DNA of 64,000 bases from an uncultured Clostridiaceae bacterium (GTDB lineage: Bacteria; Bacillota; Clostridia; Clostridiales; Clostridiaceae): the NCBI GenBank assembly GCA_946405135.1, contig CAMJGD010000005.1:1-64000 (forward strand), read 5' to 3'. The notes below the pieces were generated by a model, which was not told where the DNA came from, searched no databases, and saw nothing but the letters and a program-made list of their open reading frames with translations. Positions 36,736 to 45,969 of this stretch are shown in pieces. How positions within the stretch are numbered: the first letter of the stretch is position 1; each line of letters opens with the position of its first letter. The position numbers were made by a program, and so were the translations under genes.

Positions 36736-38193
36736 ATGGGAAATGTTCTAAAAGAATTAAGACCTGAAAAAGTATTTAAATATTTTGAAGAGATATCTAA
36801 GATTCCTAGAGGATCTGGTAATGAAAAGGCTATTAGTGATTATCTTGTTAATTTTGCAAAAGAACTTAATTTAGAAGTTATTCAAGATTCAGCACTTAAT
36901 ATAATAATAAAGAAAAAGGGTACAAAAGGTTATGAAAATGCACCTACAGTTATAATTCAAGGTCATTTAGATATGGTTTGTGAAAAAAATATTGATACAG
37001 AACATGATTTTGAAAAAGATGCTTTAAAGCTTAGGGTAGAAGGGAATTATATCTATGCAGATGGGACTACTTTAGGTGCTGATAATGGAATTGCTGTTGC
37101 TTATGCTATGGCTTTATTAGACTCTGAAGATATACCTCATCCTCCTTTGGAAGTATTATTAACTACAGAAGAAGAGACAGGAATGGGAGGAGCAACAAAT
37201 TTAGATCCTGAAAATATAAAAGGAAGGATGCTTATAAATATAGATTCAGAAGAGGAAGGAAAGCTCCTTGTAAGTTGTGCAGGAGGGCTAAGAGATAAAA
37301 TAAAACTTCCGATAGTATGGGAAGAAAGTCCTAAAGATGTTTGTGAATATGTGATAAAGGTAAGAGGACTAAAAGGCGGACATTCTGGTATGGAAATAAA
37401 TAAAGAGAGAGGTAATTCCAATAAACTTATGGGAAGAATACTCATGGACTTAATGGATAATGTAGATATGAGAATAGTGTCTATAAATGGCGGCTCTAAA
37501 AATAATGCCATACCTCGTGAAGCAGATGCAAAGATAATTGTTTCAAAAGACAAAGAGTCTTTAATTAAAGATAGAATATCTATAATGAATGATAGATTTA
37601 AAAATGAGTTAAAGGCTTCAGATCCTAATATAAATTTGCAGATTGAAAAAGCTCATATAGCATCCTCAAAAGTATTTTCTAAAGATACTACAGAAAAAGC
37701 AGTAAAACTTATGTATTTAATACCTAGCGGTATACAGAGTATGAGCATGGAAATAAAAGATCTTGTTCAAAGTTCAACCAATTTAGGGGTAGTTACTACT
37801 ACAGATAAAGAAGTTTTATTTGATAGTGCGGTAAGAAGCTCTATAGGGAGCTTAAAAGAAGATATTCTCCTTCAATCAAAAACTATAGCAGAAACCTTTG
37901 GAGCAGAGATAATAACTGAATCTTCCTATCCAGAATGGCAATACGATGCAGATTCAAATTTAAGGAAGTTATTACAAAGAGTTTATGAAGAAAAGTATGG
38001 AAAAGAACCTGAAATTGTTGCAATTCATGCAGGGGTTGAATGCGGATTATTTAAAGAAAAATTTGGAGACATTGATATGATTTCTTTTGGACCTAACTTG
38101 TATGATGTGCATACTCCTAATGAACATGCCAGCATACCTTCAATACAAAATTGCTGGGATTTCTTATTAGAAGTTTTAAAGCAGATAAAATAA
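36736..38193 (+). CDS. pepD: Aminoacyl-histidine dipeptidase
   Basis: A 485-residue cytosolic M20-type zinc dipeptidase (Xaa-His/carnosinase-like PepD). Metal-site motifs: GHLDMV, GTTLGADNG (bridging Asp), catalytic Glu in TTEEETGM and the ligand in NIDSEEEGK; the C-terminal His lies in YDVHTPNEHAS. Start: GGAGG at 36722-36726 precedes ATG 36736; the longer frame begins in the site. With the M3 peptidase nearby it fits a peptide-fermenting life. Confidence 0.92.
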   Translation: MGNVLKELRPEKVFKYFEEISKIPRGSGNEKAISDYLVNFAKELNLEVIQDSALNIIIKKKGTKGYENAPTVIIQGHLDMVCEKNIDTEHDFEKDALKLRVEGNYIYADGTTLGADNGIAVAYAMALLDSEDIPHPPLEVLLTTEEETGMGGATNLDPENIKGRMLINIDSEEEGKLLVSCAGGLRDKIKLPIVWEESPKDVCEYVIKVRGLKGGHSGMEINKERGNSNKLMGRILMDLMDNVDMRIVSINGGSKNNAIPREADAKIIVSKDKESLIKDRISIMNDRFKNELKASDPNINLQIEKAHIASSKVFSKDTTEKAVKLMYLIPSGIQSMSMEIKDLVQSSTNLGVVTTTDKEVLFDSAVRSSIGSLKEDILLQSKTIAETFGAEIITESSYPEWQYDADSNLRKLLQRVYEEKYGKEPEIVAIHAGVECGLFKEKFGDIDMISFGPNLYDVHTPNEHASIPSIQNCWDFLLEVLKQIK

Positions 38194-38208
38194 GTGGTTT
38201 AATATTAT

Positions 38209-38241
38209 AAAACTATGCAATTTAAAATTGCATAGTTTTTC
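38209..38241 (+). terminator. Terminator of pepD
   Basis: AAAACTATGCAAT pairs with ATTGCATAGTTTT around a short AT loop, followed by T residues. Confidence 0.9.
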
Positions 38242-38462
38242 TTTTGTATAGTTTGCATGAAATATTTAGAACAAGGCTATAATTTTATAAAATAATATGG
38301 TAGACTAGTATCTGTAACAGTTGATATCTTCACAGATAAGTGAACGTTTTTGGTCATTAAGCTACGATTTTTACCCATAAAATACAATTTGTACCGCCTA
38401 TTTATTAATAATCTTAATAGTAAAAGAGCTGAAATAACTAAATTTAAAAGGAGGCGTAGCAG

Positions 38463-39257
38463 TTGAACTGGTTAGATAAGTTAGAAAGAAAGTTTGGAAA
38501 ATACGCTATAAGGAATTTAATGTACTACATAGTAACAATAAATTTTTTTACTTATTTATTGATGTATTTTGATAAAAGTAATACTTTTATTAATAAATTA
38601 TTGTTAAACCCAGCTTTAGTTATGAAAGGAGAGGTATGGAGACTTATAACCTTTATATTTGTACCTGAACCTATGAGTCCCTTTTGGATAATAATTGCTC
38701 TATACTTTTATTTTCTTGCAGGAAGAGGTCTTGAACAGGAATGGGGAAGTTTCAAGTTTAATATATATTACATTTTTGGAATAATTGGAACTATATTGTC
38801 TGCTTTTATATCTGGAGCTAGTGTTACAGCAACTTACATAAATTTATCACTTTTTCTTGCCTTTGCAAGGATTTATCCAGATTATGAAGTATTATTATTT
38901 TTTATTTTACCCATAAAGGTAAAATACATGGCCTACTTTAACTGGGCAATTATAATTTATTCTATAATAACAGTACCTCAAATTTCTTATAAAATAGCTG
39001 CAGTGGTTGTTATAATTAACTATTTTATATTTTTTGGCAAAGACATAATGGTAAATGGAATAAATAGAAATAAATCTTATAAAAGAAGAAGAGAGTTTGA
39101 AAGTAAGATACAATATAAGGATACCATCCATAGATGCACAGTTTGCGGCTTAACTGAAAAGGATGATCCTGATATGGAATTTAGATATTGCTCAAAGTGC
39201 AATGGTTATTATGAATATTGCAGTAAACATCTTAAAGATCATGAGCATAAGCAATAA
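38463..39257 (+). CDS. Rhomboid-like membrane protein without catalytic residues, with zinc-ribbon tail
   Basis: A 264-residue protein. The membrane part (20-190) has rhomboid marks: GEVWRLITFIFVPE, then the L1-like GRGLEQEWGS and YYIFGIIGT. The helix that should hold GXSG reads INLSLFLAFA, and the later membrane helices contain no His, so protease activity is unlikely. A basic linker (NKSYKRRREFE) leads to a Cys/His tail: CTVC, CSKC, C-SKH and HEH, a probable zinc site. TTG start with AAGGAGG about 8 bases upstream. A role in membrane protein quality control, as in iRhoms and derlins, is inference. Confidence 0.72.
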   Translation: MNWLDKLERKFGKYAIRNLMYYIVTINFFTYLLMYFDKSNTFINKLLLNPALVMKGEVWRLITFIFVPEPMSPFWIIIALYFYFLAGRGLEQEWGSFKFNIYYIFGIIGTILSAFISGASVTATYINLSLFLAFARIYPDYEVLLFFILPIKVKYMAYFNWAIIIYSIITVPQISYKIAAVVVIINYFIFFGKDIMVNGINRNKSYKRRREFESKIQYKDTIHRCTVCGLTEKDDPDMEFRYCSKCNGYYEYCSKHLKDHEHKQ

Positions 39258-39261
39258 GATT

Positions 39262-39338
39262 GAAGTAAACTTTATCCTGTAAGATAGACACAGAAAAGAG
39301 GCTGTGTTGCCTTACAGTGTATAGTTTACTTCTTTTTT
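39262..39338. terminator. Long terminator hairpin between rhomboid-like gene and kinase
   Basis: A long imperfect stem: GAAGTAAAC with GTTTACTTC at the base, CTGTAAG with CTTACAG in the middle and ACACAG with CTGTGT at the top, followed by TTTTTT on the plus strand. It lies between converging genes. Confidence 0.8.
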
Positions 39339-39344
39339 CTTAAA

Positions 39345-40775
39345 CTAAAGGTTATTTAATTCTATTGTAAATTTCGTGCCTTTACCTGTATCACTTTCGA
39401 TACTTATAGTACCGCCATGTTTTTCTATAATACTTTTTGTTATAGCTAATCCTAGACCTGTACCACCGCTTTTAGAATTTCTCGCTTCATCCACTCTGAC
39501 AAAGGGATCAAATATGTTTCTCTGCAGTTCTTTAGGTATGCCTATACCATTATCTTGTAATGTTATGATAACTTTATCTTTAATAGCCTTTACAGAAATA
39601 TATATTTGTGTGTTTGGAGGATTATATTTTATACTGTTTAATATTAGATTACTCAAAGCCCTATCTAAATTTTTTTCATCAAAATTTAAAAAAATACTTT
39701 CTTCTGGGATATCAAAATCATATTGAAAACCTTTTTCTTCCATTTGAGGTATGTATGAAGCTATAATAGATCTTAAAAATTCGCATATATCTTTATTTTC
39801 CATAGTAAGCATAAAGTCTATACTTTGAAGCTTGGAAAATTCAAATAAATCGGTTATAAGGTTATTTGCTCTTAAACTATTGCTTTGAATTACATTTAAA
39901 TACATTAATCTTTCTTCTTTTGATATTTCTTGATTTTTTATCAAAAAATCAGAATAGCCTATTATATTTGCTAGAGGATTTTTTAAATCATGAGATATGT
40001 CCAGTATAAGACGCCGTCTAGCTTCTTCTGATTTTTCTTTTAGTGTCTTTTCAAGTTCAATTCTTTCGGCCATAGTATTAAAGGCATCTCTTAATTCTCC
40101 AAATTCATTTTTTGACTTTAAAAAAATTCTTGCAGAATAATCTCCTTCCGAAATTTTTTGAGCGCCATCTATTAATATTTTAAGAGGTCTTACAAAATTT
40201 TTAGAAGATACTCTTGAATATATGATGAATCCTACAAATAATATAAAAGTGCAAGTACAAATAGACAGAATTGTAAAGTATTTTGGATTAAGCTTTCTTT
40301 CTTTTAAATAGACTTCTTTTACGGATTCCCTAGGAATAGCAATTATCATCATAAAGCCTTTTTCTTTGTTATAAGCACTTCTATACATATAATCAGAACA
40401 AAAATGTGGCTTGCTTATTTCTGGATAGTTAATATAATTATTTTCTATGATAAGATTAAAATCTTCTAAAGAAAGATTCGTTTTATCTTCCTTAAGTTTT
40501 CCTTTTGTATATATTACTTTGTTATTGTTATCAATAATTTCAATAAATCCATTAAGTTTTTCTATTTCTGTAGTGTTTATGTCTCTATAATCATCTTTCA
40601 TTATACTATAGGGATTATCTAATACTGAATTTTGATTGTTTAAATACAGTATAATACCTAACATTAGTGTGGTAATTAAACTTATTATCAATATAACAGT
40701 CATTATTACATATAGAAGAATATAGTTTTTAAGAAGCAGATTGGCAAGTTTTTTTCTTTTATTTTTCATGATCAT
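39345..40775 (-). CDS. Sensor histidine kinase
   Basis: A 476-residue membrane kinase. TM1 (20-43), an extracellular sensor (45-165), TM2 (168-190), HAMP (about 190-245), then HisKA with His262 in LDISHDLKNPLAN, and an ATPase domain with the N box NLILNSIKYN, G1 DNGIGI and G2 GGTGLGLAI. The ATG overlaps the regulator stop by one base (TAATG), so translation is coupled. The signal is unknown; the extracellular part resembles no named sensor. Confidence 0.92.
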   Translation of the reverse strand: MIMKNKRKKLANLLLKNYILLYVIMTVILIISLITTLMLGIILYLNNQNSVLDNPYSIMKDDYRDINTTEIEKLNGFIEIIDNNNKVIYTKGKLKEDKTNLSLEDFNLIIENNYINYPEISKPHFCSDYMYRSAYNKEKGFMMIIAIPRESVKEVYLKERKLNPKYFTILSICTCTFILFVGFIIYSRVSSKNFVRPLKILIDGAQKISEGDYSARIFLKSKNEFGELRDAFNTMAERIELEKTLKEKSEEARRRLILDISHDLKNPLANIIGYSDFLIKNQEISKEERLMYLNVIQSNSLRANNLITDLFEFSKLQSIDFMLTMENKDICEFLRSIIASYIPQMEEKGFQYDFDIPEESIFLNFDEKNLDRALSNLILNSIKYNPPNTQIYISVKAIKDKVIITLQDNGIGIPKELQRNIFDPFVRVDEARNSKSGGTGLGLAITKSIIEKHGGTISIESDTGKGTKFTIELNNL

Positions 40776-41467
40776 TACACCTTTTCTAATTTATATCCTA
40801 TGCCTCGTATGGTTTTAAGGTATTTAGGGTTCCTTGGGTTATCTTCTATTTTATCTCTAATATGACTTATATGTACCATTATGGTATTATCGTCACCATA
40901 GTAGGAGTCAAGCCAAACTAATTCGTAAAGCTGTTTTTTTGTATAAACCTTGCCAGGGTTATCCATAAGCAATTCCATTATTTTATATTCTTTAGCATTT
41001 AAATCAATTTTTTTATCATTCTTATAAATACAGCAGCTTTCTCTATCTAGGGATAAATCGCCTACGACTACTGTATCTTTTGTTTTACCACTGGTATATT
41101 TATAGTATCTCCTTAACTGAGCCTGTATCCTGGCAATTAGTTCTATAGGATTAAAGGGCTTTGTTATATAGTCATCAGCTCCTAGTCCTAATCCTAAAAT
41201 TTTATCTGTATCTTCTGCTCTTGCTGTTAAAAATATTACAGGTATTTCACTAAATTCTCTTAACTTCTTTATTACTGAAAAGCCATCTAAGTTTGGCATC
41301 ATTACATCCAATATAGCTAAGTCTACAGGATTATTTTTCAAAATTTCTATTGCTTTTAAACCATCTTCTGCTTTAATTACTTTAAAGCCTTCTTTTACAA
41401 GATGTAATCCTATAAGATCCCTTATATCCTGTTCATCTTCTGCTATTAGAATATTCACTGAAATCAT
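40775..41467 (-). CDS. OmpR/PhoB-type response regulator
   Basis: A 230-residue regulator: receiver domain with Asp54 (AILDVMMP), Thr in FLTARA and Lys in YITKPF, followed by a winged-helix DNA-binding domain (VVGDLSLD...VWLDSYYGDDNTIMVHISHIRDKIE). It partners with the overlapping kinase. Start: ATG 41467; GGGTG lies 7 bases upstream. The pair diverges from the lipase-like gene, which may be a target. Confidence 0.93.
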   Translation of the reverse strand: MISVNILIAEDEQDIRDLIGLHLVKEGFKVIKAEDGLKAIEILKNNPVDLAILDVMMPNLDGFSVIKKLREFSEIPVIFLTARAEDTDKILGLGLGADDYITKPFNPIELIARIQAQLRRYYKYTSGKTKDTVVVGDLSLDRESCCIYKNDKKIDLNAKEYKIMELLMDNPGKVYTKKQLYELVWLDSYYGDDNTIMVHISHIRDKIEDNPRNPKYLKTIRGIGYKLEKV

Positions 41468-41686
41468 CACCTTTCACCCAAATAATATTACCAAAACTAT
41501 ACTTATAATAATATATTATCTCTGCATTGTAAAATAAATAACACATGATCTATGGTGGAATATTAATAAGTCAACTGAAAAATTATTTAATAATATATTA
41601 AAATTATAAATATTCAATATTATATGAATAGTGGTATACTAATTATAATATAAATTACCAATTTAGTAATTCAGGGGGAGAAGAAG

Positions 41687-42616
41687 ATGAGAAAAAATAG
41701 CTTCTATTTTTTAAATAAAGACGGTATGAAAATAAATACCTATGTATGGGAACCTGAAAAAGAGATAGATGTGAAAGGAATTATTCAGATAGCGCATGGT
41801 ATGGCTGAAACTGCATTAAGATATGAAAGATTTGCTGAAAAGTTAACAGAGAGAGGATATAAAGTTTATGCAAATGATCATAGGGGTCATGGATTAACAG
41901 CAAAAAGCATTGAAGAATTAGGTTATATATCTGATAATGATGGATTTGAAGATATGGTAGAGGATATGCATCAATTAACCGATATAATAAAAAAAGAAAA
42001 CCAATTTAAACCTGTATTTTTGTTTGGTCACAGTATGGGTTCTTTTCTATCCCAAAGATATGCAGAAATTTATGGACAAGATATTCAAGGCTTAATATTA
42101 TGTGGTACTAATGGAAAACCACAGGCTGCAGTAAATTTAGGCATAGTGTTAGCTAAAATGGAAATGAATAAAAAAGGTTCTAAAGCCAAAAGTCCTCGAC
42201 TTAACTCTATGTCTTTTGGAAGCTTTAATAAAGCTTTTATGCCTACTAGAACAGAATTTGACTGGTTAAGCAGGGATAGCGAAGAAGTAGATAAATATAT
42301 AAAGGATCCTTACTGTGGTTCAGTGTTCACTACTTCTTTTTATTACTATTTTTTAAAGGGTTTAAAAAGAATACATAATAAAGAAAATTTAAATAAAATA
42401 CCTAAAACGTTACCTATATATATTTTTGCTGGGGATATGGATCCAGTTGGTAGTAATGGTAAAGGCATATTAAGTCTTATAGATATCCTTAAAAAACTTG
42501 GTATGAAATCTGTTTCTTACAAGCTTTATAAAGAAGGAAGGCATGAAATGCTTAATGAAACCAATAGAGAAGAAGTTATGAAAGACACCATAGACTGGAT
42601 TGATGCTGCTTTATAG
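41687..42616 (+). CDS. Alpha/beta hydrolase, monoacylglycerol-lipase-like
   Basis: A 309-residue serine hydrolase of the S33/Hydrolase_4 group. The catalytic triad is readable: Ser116 in GHSMGS, an Asp at 250 or 252 (AGDMDPV) and His286 (EGRHEML). The early HGMAE forms the oxyanion loop and NDHRGHG is a family marker. No signal peptide, so intracellular; it probably splits monoacylglycerols or lysophospholipids. GGGGGAG precedes the ATG. Confidence 0.88.
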   Translation: MRKNSFYFLNKDGMKINTYVWEPEKEIDVKGIIQIAHGMAETALRYERFAEKLTERGYKVYANDHRGHGLTAKSIEELGYISDNDGFEDMVEDMHQLTDIIKKENQFKPVFLFGHSMGSFLSQRYAEIYGQDIQGLILCGTNGKPQAAVNLGIVLAKMEMNKKGSKAKSPRLNSMSFGSFNKAFMPTRTEFDWLSRDSEEVDKYIKDPYCGSVFTTSFYYYFLKGLKRIHNKENLNKIPKTLPIYIFAGDMDPVGSNGKGILSLIDILKKLGMKSVSYKLYKEGRHEMLNETNREEVMKDTIDWIDAAL

Positions 42617-42713
42617 AAGGTAAAAAAGAGATTTATAGAAAAATCCCTAATTATCTGAATTAATTTAAAAATAATTTCATATTATTTAGTAATAGATTTT
42701 AGGGGGAAGGACT

Positions 42714-43211
42714 GTGAACAGCATATTTAAAGTAGATGGCAAAGTGAACATAGGAAATTTAATAATAAGTATACTATTGTCTGAAGGTGTTGGATTTATA
42801 GCAGGAATCTTTAATCAAAAAAATATGAAATATATAGATATAAAGAAACCTTTTTTTTCACCTCCTGCTTATGTATTTCCTATAGTGTGGGTAATACTAT
42901 ATTTTCTTATGGCAGTGGCAGCTTATAGAATATGGATGTTAAAAGGAAAGAATGTAAATATAAAAAAAGCAATAGGCTTGTATTTATTTCAACTTGCTTT
43001 AAATTTTTTGTGGCCATTTTTATTTTTTAAATTCTCCTTATATGGTTTAGCATTTGTTGAAATAATAATACTTTTTATATTCATATTTCTAACTACTGTA
43101 AAGTTTTTTAAACTTGATAAGAAAGCTGGATATCTTATGGTACCATATTTGATTTGGGTAGGATTTGCAGCAGTTCTTAATTTGTATATTTGGTATATGA
43201 ATGAAATGTAG
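42714..43211 (+). CDS. tspO: TspO/MBR family membrane protein
   Basis: A 165-residue protein with five membrane helices of the TspO/peripheral benzodiazepine receptor family, which binds porphyrins. Family marks: KPFFSPPAYVFPIVWVILY and LYLFQLALNFLWPFLFF (conserved Trp and Asn). Start: GTG 42714 with AGGGGGAAGG about 5 bases upstream. Monocistronic; 98 bases after the lipase-like gene. Confidence 0.88.
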   Translation: MNSIFKVDGKVNIGNLIISILLSEGVGFIAGIFNQKNMKYIDIKKPFFSPPAYVFPIVWVILYFLMAVAAYRIWMLKGKNVNIKKAIGLYLFQLALNFLWPFLFFKFSLYGLAFVEIIILFIFIFLTTVKFFKLDKKAGYLMVPYLIWVGFAAVLNLYIWYMNEM

Positions 43212-43463
43212 ATTAGATTGAAATGCATAACACTATTTCATAGAATTGTGGCAAGGAAACCACCGTTGCTTGTCTGGGTGGTAATTGACTATAACCATAC
43301 AGAATTAAATTAATGTATGTATTTTACAAAGGAAAAAGAAAAAAGATGTAGAAAAACTATATAAGATGAATAAGGAAAGAGGTGAAGAACTGCTGTGTTA
43401 AATCTATAAATCTTTAAATACTCTAAATATTAGATTTTAGTAGATTTTATACAACGGGATAAT
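43212..43463. other. Intergenic stretch with possible gene remnants and interlocking stems
   Basis: This stretch is richer in GC than other gaps. CAAG (43252-43255) can pair with CTTG (43269-43272), and ACCACC (43259-43264) with GGTGGT (43277-43282), so the stems interlock as in an H-type pseudoknot. Further on, a short unstarted frame ends in KLYKMNKERGEELLC before a TAA near 43400, which looks like a decayed gene end. No known riboswitch class was matched. Confidence 0.35.
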
Positions 43464-44615
43464 ATGCTTATAAAGAATGGAAAAATATTTACAATGGCAG
43501 GAAAGATTTATGAGAATGGATGTATATTGATAAAAGGAGGCAAGATTGAGGCCATTGGTGAAAATATAGAAGCTCAAGAAGAAGAGGTTATTGATGTAAA
43601 AGGAGCTTGGATTTTACCAGGGATAATAGATGCTCATTGCCATATTGGAGCCAGAGAAGCTAATATGGGATTTGAAGGCAGCGATATAAATGAAACTATG
43701 GATCCTATAACACCGCAATTACGAGCATTAGATGCAGTTAATCCTATGGATGAAGCTTTTAAAAAAGCTGTAAAAGGGGGGATAACTTCCGTGATGACTG
43801 GTCCCGGCAGCGCAAATGTAATAGGGGGCCAATTTGTAGCCATGAAAACTTATGGTAAATGTGTAGATGACATGGTAATCAAAGAGCCGGCAGCTATGAA
43901 GATTGCTTTTGGTGAAAATCCTAAAAGAGTATATAATGGAAAAGGAAAGATGCCTTCTACAAGAATGGCTACTGCAGCGCTTTTAAGGCAGACACTTATG
44001 GAAGCTAAAAATTATAAAGAGAAGAAAAATCAGATGGCTAAAAAAGGAGAGTATTTTGAAACTAATTTAAATATGGAAGCTCTAATGCCTGTATTAGAGA
44101 AGAAAATACCTCTTAAGGCTCATGCTCATAGGGCTGATGATATACTTACAGCTATAAGAATTGCAAAAGAGTTTGATGTTCTAATGACCCTTGATCACTG
44201 TACAGAAGGACATCTAATAGGGGAAAAGATAAAGAAATCTGGATTTCCAGCTATAGTTGGTCCAACTATGAGCTTTAATTCCAAAATTGAGTTAAGCAAT
44301 AAATCTTTTGCTACTCCTGCTGTACTTAAAGAAGCTGGAGTTAAAATAGCTATAATGACAGATCATCCTGTTATAGAAGCACAATACCTTCCTATTTGTG
44401 CAGGATTAGCAGTAAAAGAAGGTTTAAGTATAGAAGATGGACTTAAGGCAATAACTATAAATGCAGCTGAAATAATAGGAATAAGCGATAGAGTTGGAAG
44501 TTTAGAAGTGGGTAAAGATGCAGATTTAGCTATATTTGATGGAAACCCAATGAATACTCTTACTAATACTTTATACACTATAATAGATGGGAAAATAGTT
44601 TATAAACATATTTAA
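43464..44615 (+). CDS. Amidohydrolase family enzyme
   Basis: A 383-residue TIM-barrel metal-dependent hydrolase. Metal motifs: DAHCHIG (HXH, near residue 57), a later HAHRADD, DHCTEGH and MTDHP (the last Asp). N- and C-terminal segments form the composite beta domain (LIKNGKIFTMAG, GSLEVGKDADLAIFDG). Closest in style to imidazolonepropionase-like amidohydrolases of unknown substrate. The ribosome site is weak (CGGGAT), so the start is less sure than for neighbours. Confidence 0.85.
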   Translation: MLIKNGKIFTMAGKIYENGCILIKGGKIEAIGENIEAQEEEVIDVKGAWILPGIIDAHCHIGAREANMGFEGSDINETMDPITPQLRALDAVNPMDEAFKKAVKGGITSVMTGPGSANVIGGQFVAMKTYGKCVDDMVIKEPAAMKIAFGENPKRVYNGKGKMPSTRMATAALLRQTLMEAKNYKEKKNQMAKKGEYFETNLNMEALMPVLEKKIPLKAHAHRADDILTAIRIAKEFDVLMTLDHCTEGHLIGEKIKKSGFPAIVGPTMSFNSKIELSNKSFATPAVLKEAGVKIAIMTDHPVIEAQYLPICAGLAVKEGLSIEDGLKAITINAAEIIGISDRVGSLEVGKDADLAIFDGNPMNTLTNTLYTIIDGKIVYKHI

Positions 44616-44622
44616 ATCTACT

Positions 44623-44655
44623 AAAACTCCCAAGGATTTTCTTGGGAGTTTTAAT
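44623..44655. terminator. Bidirectional terminator after amidohydrolase and lrgB
   Basis: A perfect 12-bp stem, AAAACTCCCAAG (44623-44634) with CTTGGGAGTTTT (44641-44652), between converging genes. Confidence 0.9.
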
Positions 44656-44664
44656 AAAATAATA

Positions 44665-45375
44665 TTATTTTATATTCAGTAGTATATTTAATAGCTTTAC
44701 TGCTAAAGGAGCTAAAAAAACAGTAATGAGACCTGCAATCCCTATAGAAAGCCCGCTCATAGCACCTTCAACTTCTCCAAGTTCCAGAGCTTTAGTTGTA
44801 CCTAGGGCGTGGGAAGAAGTACCAATGGCAATACCTCTAGCTACTTTGTCTTCTATTTTAAAAAGCTTGCAGATGGTAGGAGCTATAATGGAACCTATTA
44901 TACCTGTAAGTATTATGGATACAACGGTTATAGAGGGTATACCATTAAGCTGCTTACATACTTCGACTCCTATAGGTACAGTTACAGATTTAGGAGCAAG
45001 GGAATTTATAATTTGGGGGTCTAGCTTTAATCCATGAGAAAGAAGAATAATGAATATAATTCCTACAAAACTTCCTAAGGTTATACCGGATAAAATTGCT
45101 AGAGCATTTTCTTTAAGTAATTTTAGTTTTTTATATAAGGGTACTGCCAGCACTATGGTAGCAGGACCTAGAAAAAATGATATCATTTCTCCGCCTCTAT
45201 TATATGCTTCAAAGCTTATATTGAATTTTAAAAGAAATAATATTATTATCAGCTGGCTTATAAGCAGCGGATTCAAAAATGGATTTTTAAATTTTTTGTA
45301 TAATCTAGTTCCTATCTCAAAGCTAAGCAGAGATATAAATATACCAAAAAGAGGGGTATTCAGTATTTGATTCAT
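44665..45375 (-). CDS. lrgB: LrgB/CidB family membrane protein
   Basis: A 236-residue protein with about seven membrane helices of the LrgB family, which works with LrgA in control of murein hydrolase activity, or in pyruvate uptake in some Firmicutes. Markers: SLAPKSVTVPIGVEVCKQLNG and GIAIGTSSHALGTTKA. Start: ATG 45375 (MNQILNTP) is chosen because the frame open to 45390 has no site; either is possible. It lies 21 bases after lrgA. Confidence 0.88.
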   Translation of the reverse strand: MNQILNTPLFGIFISLLSFEIGTRLYKKFKNPFLNPLLISQLIIILFLLKFNISFEAYNRGGEMISFFLGPATIVLAVPLYKKLKLLKENALAILSGITLGSFVGIIFIILLSHGLKLDPQIINSLAPKSVTVPIGVEVCKQLNGIPSITVVSIILTGIIGSIIAPTICKLFKIEDKVARGIAIGTSSHALGTTKALELGEVEGAMSGLSIGIAGLITVFLAPLAVKLLNILLNIK

Positions 45376-45396
45376 ATTTACACATCCCATCTTAAA

Positions 45397-45741
45397 TTAG
45401 TTATCTTTTTTTAATAATTGAACTACTTTACCAGATACAATCATAACCACTATAGTACTTATGAGACATATAAATAGTATTTTATACCAAGTAGTCTGTA
45501 GAATACCAAGAGAGGTTATAAGTCCAACTCCCGCTGGAACGAAAAAGAAAGCTAAATGATCCAATAGAAAATTACTTATATTCTCTATGTCTTTTAGTTT
45601 TATTATATTTGAACATAAGCATAGAAGCAGCAGTAGCATGGCTATTATATTTCCGGGTATAGGAAGGGAAAAGATGTTTTTTAATAATTCACCAACAAAA
45701 TATAAAGATACTATTATTAATAATTCTTTTATTAGTTTCAT
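45397..45741 (-). CDS. lrgA: LrgA/CidA family holin-like protein
   Basis: A 114-residue protein with four membrane helices of the CidA/LrgA holin-like family (LPIPGNIIAMLLLLL, HLAFFFVPAGVGLI). It forms a membrane complex with LrgB. GAGGTG precedes the ATG. No LytSR-type regulator is adjacent; the two-component system at 39.3-41.5 kb is OmpR-type. Confidence 0.9.
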   Translation of the reverse strand: MKLIKELLIIVSLYFVGELLKNIFSLPIPGNIIAMLLLLLCLCSNIIKLKDIENISNFLLDHLAFFFVPAGVGLITSLGILQTTWYKILFICLISTIVVMIVSGKVVQLLKKDN

Positions 45742-45969
45742 TTTTTCACCTCAATAATTTCTATAATATATACTTTATCATGTTTTTATAGGAAAAGTAT
45801 ATTTTATAGAAAAAATAAAATATAAAGAAAATTTATAAATAATCCAATAAAATTACTAAAAATAAAAGGAAGGTATAAAAATTTGTAGAATATACAGTAT
45901 ATAATATTCTAAAAAATTAAACAATATAATAAGGCATAACTCTGTTATAGTTTGAAAGGAGAGAGCATT

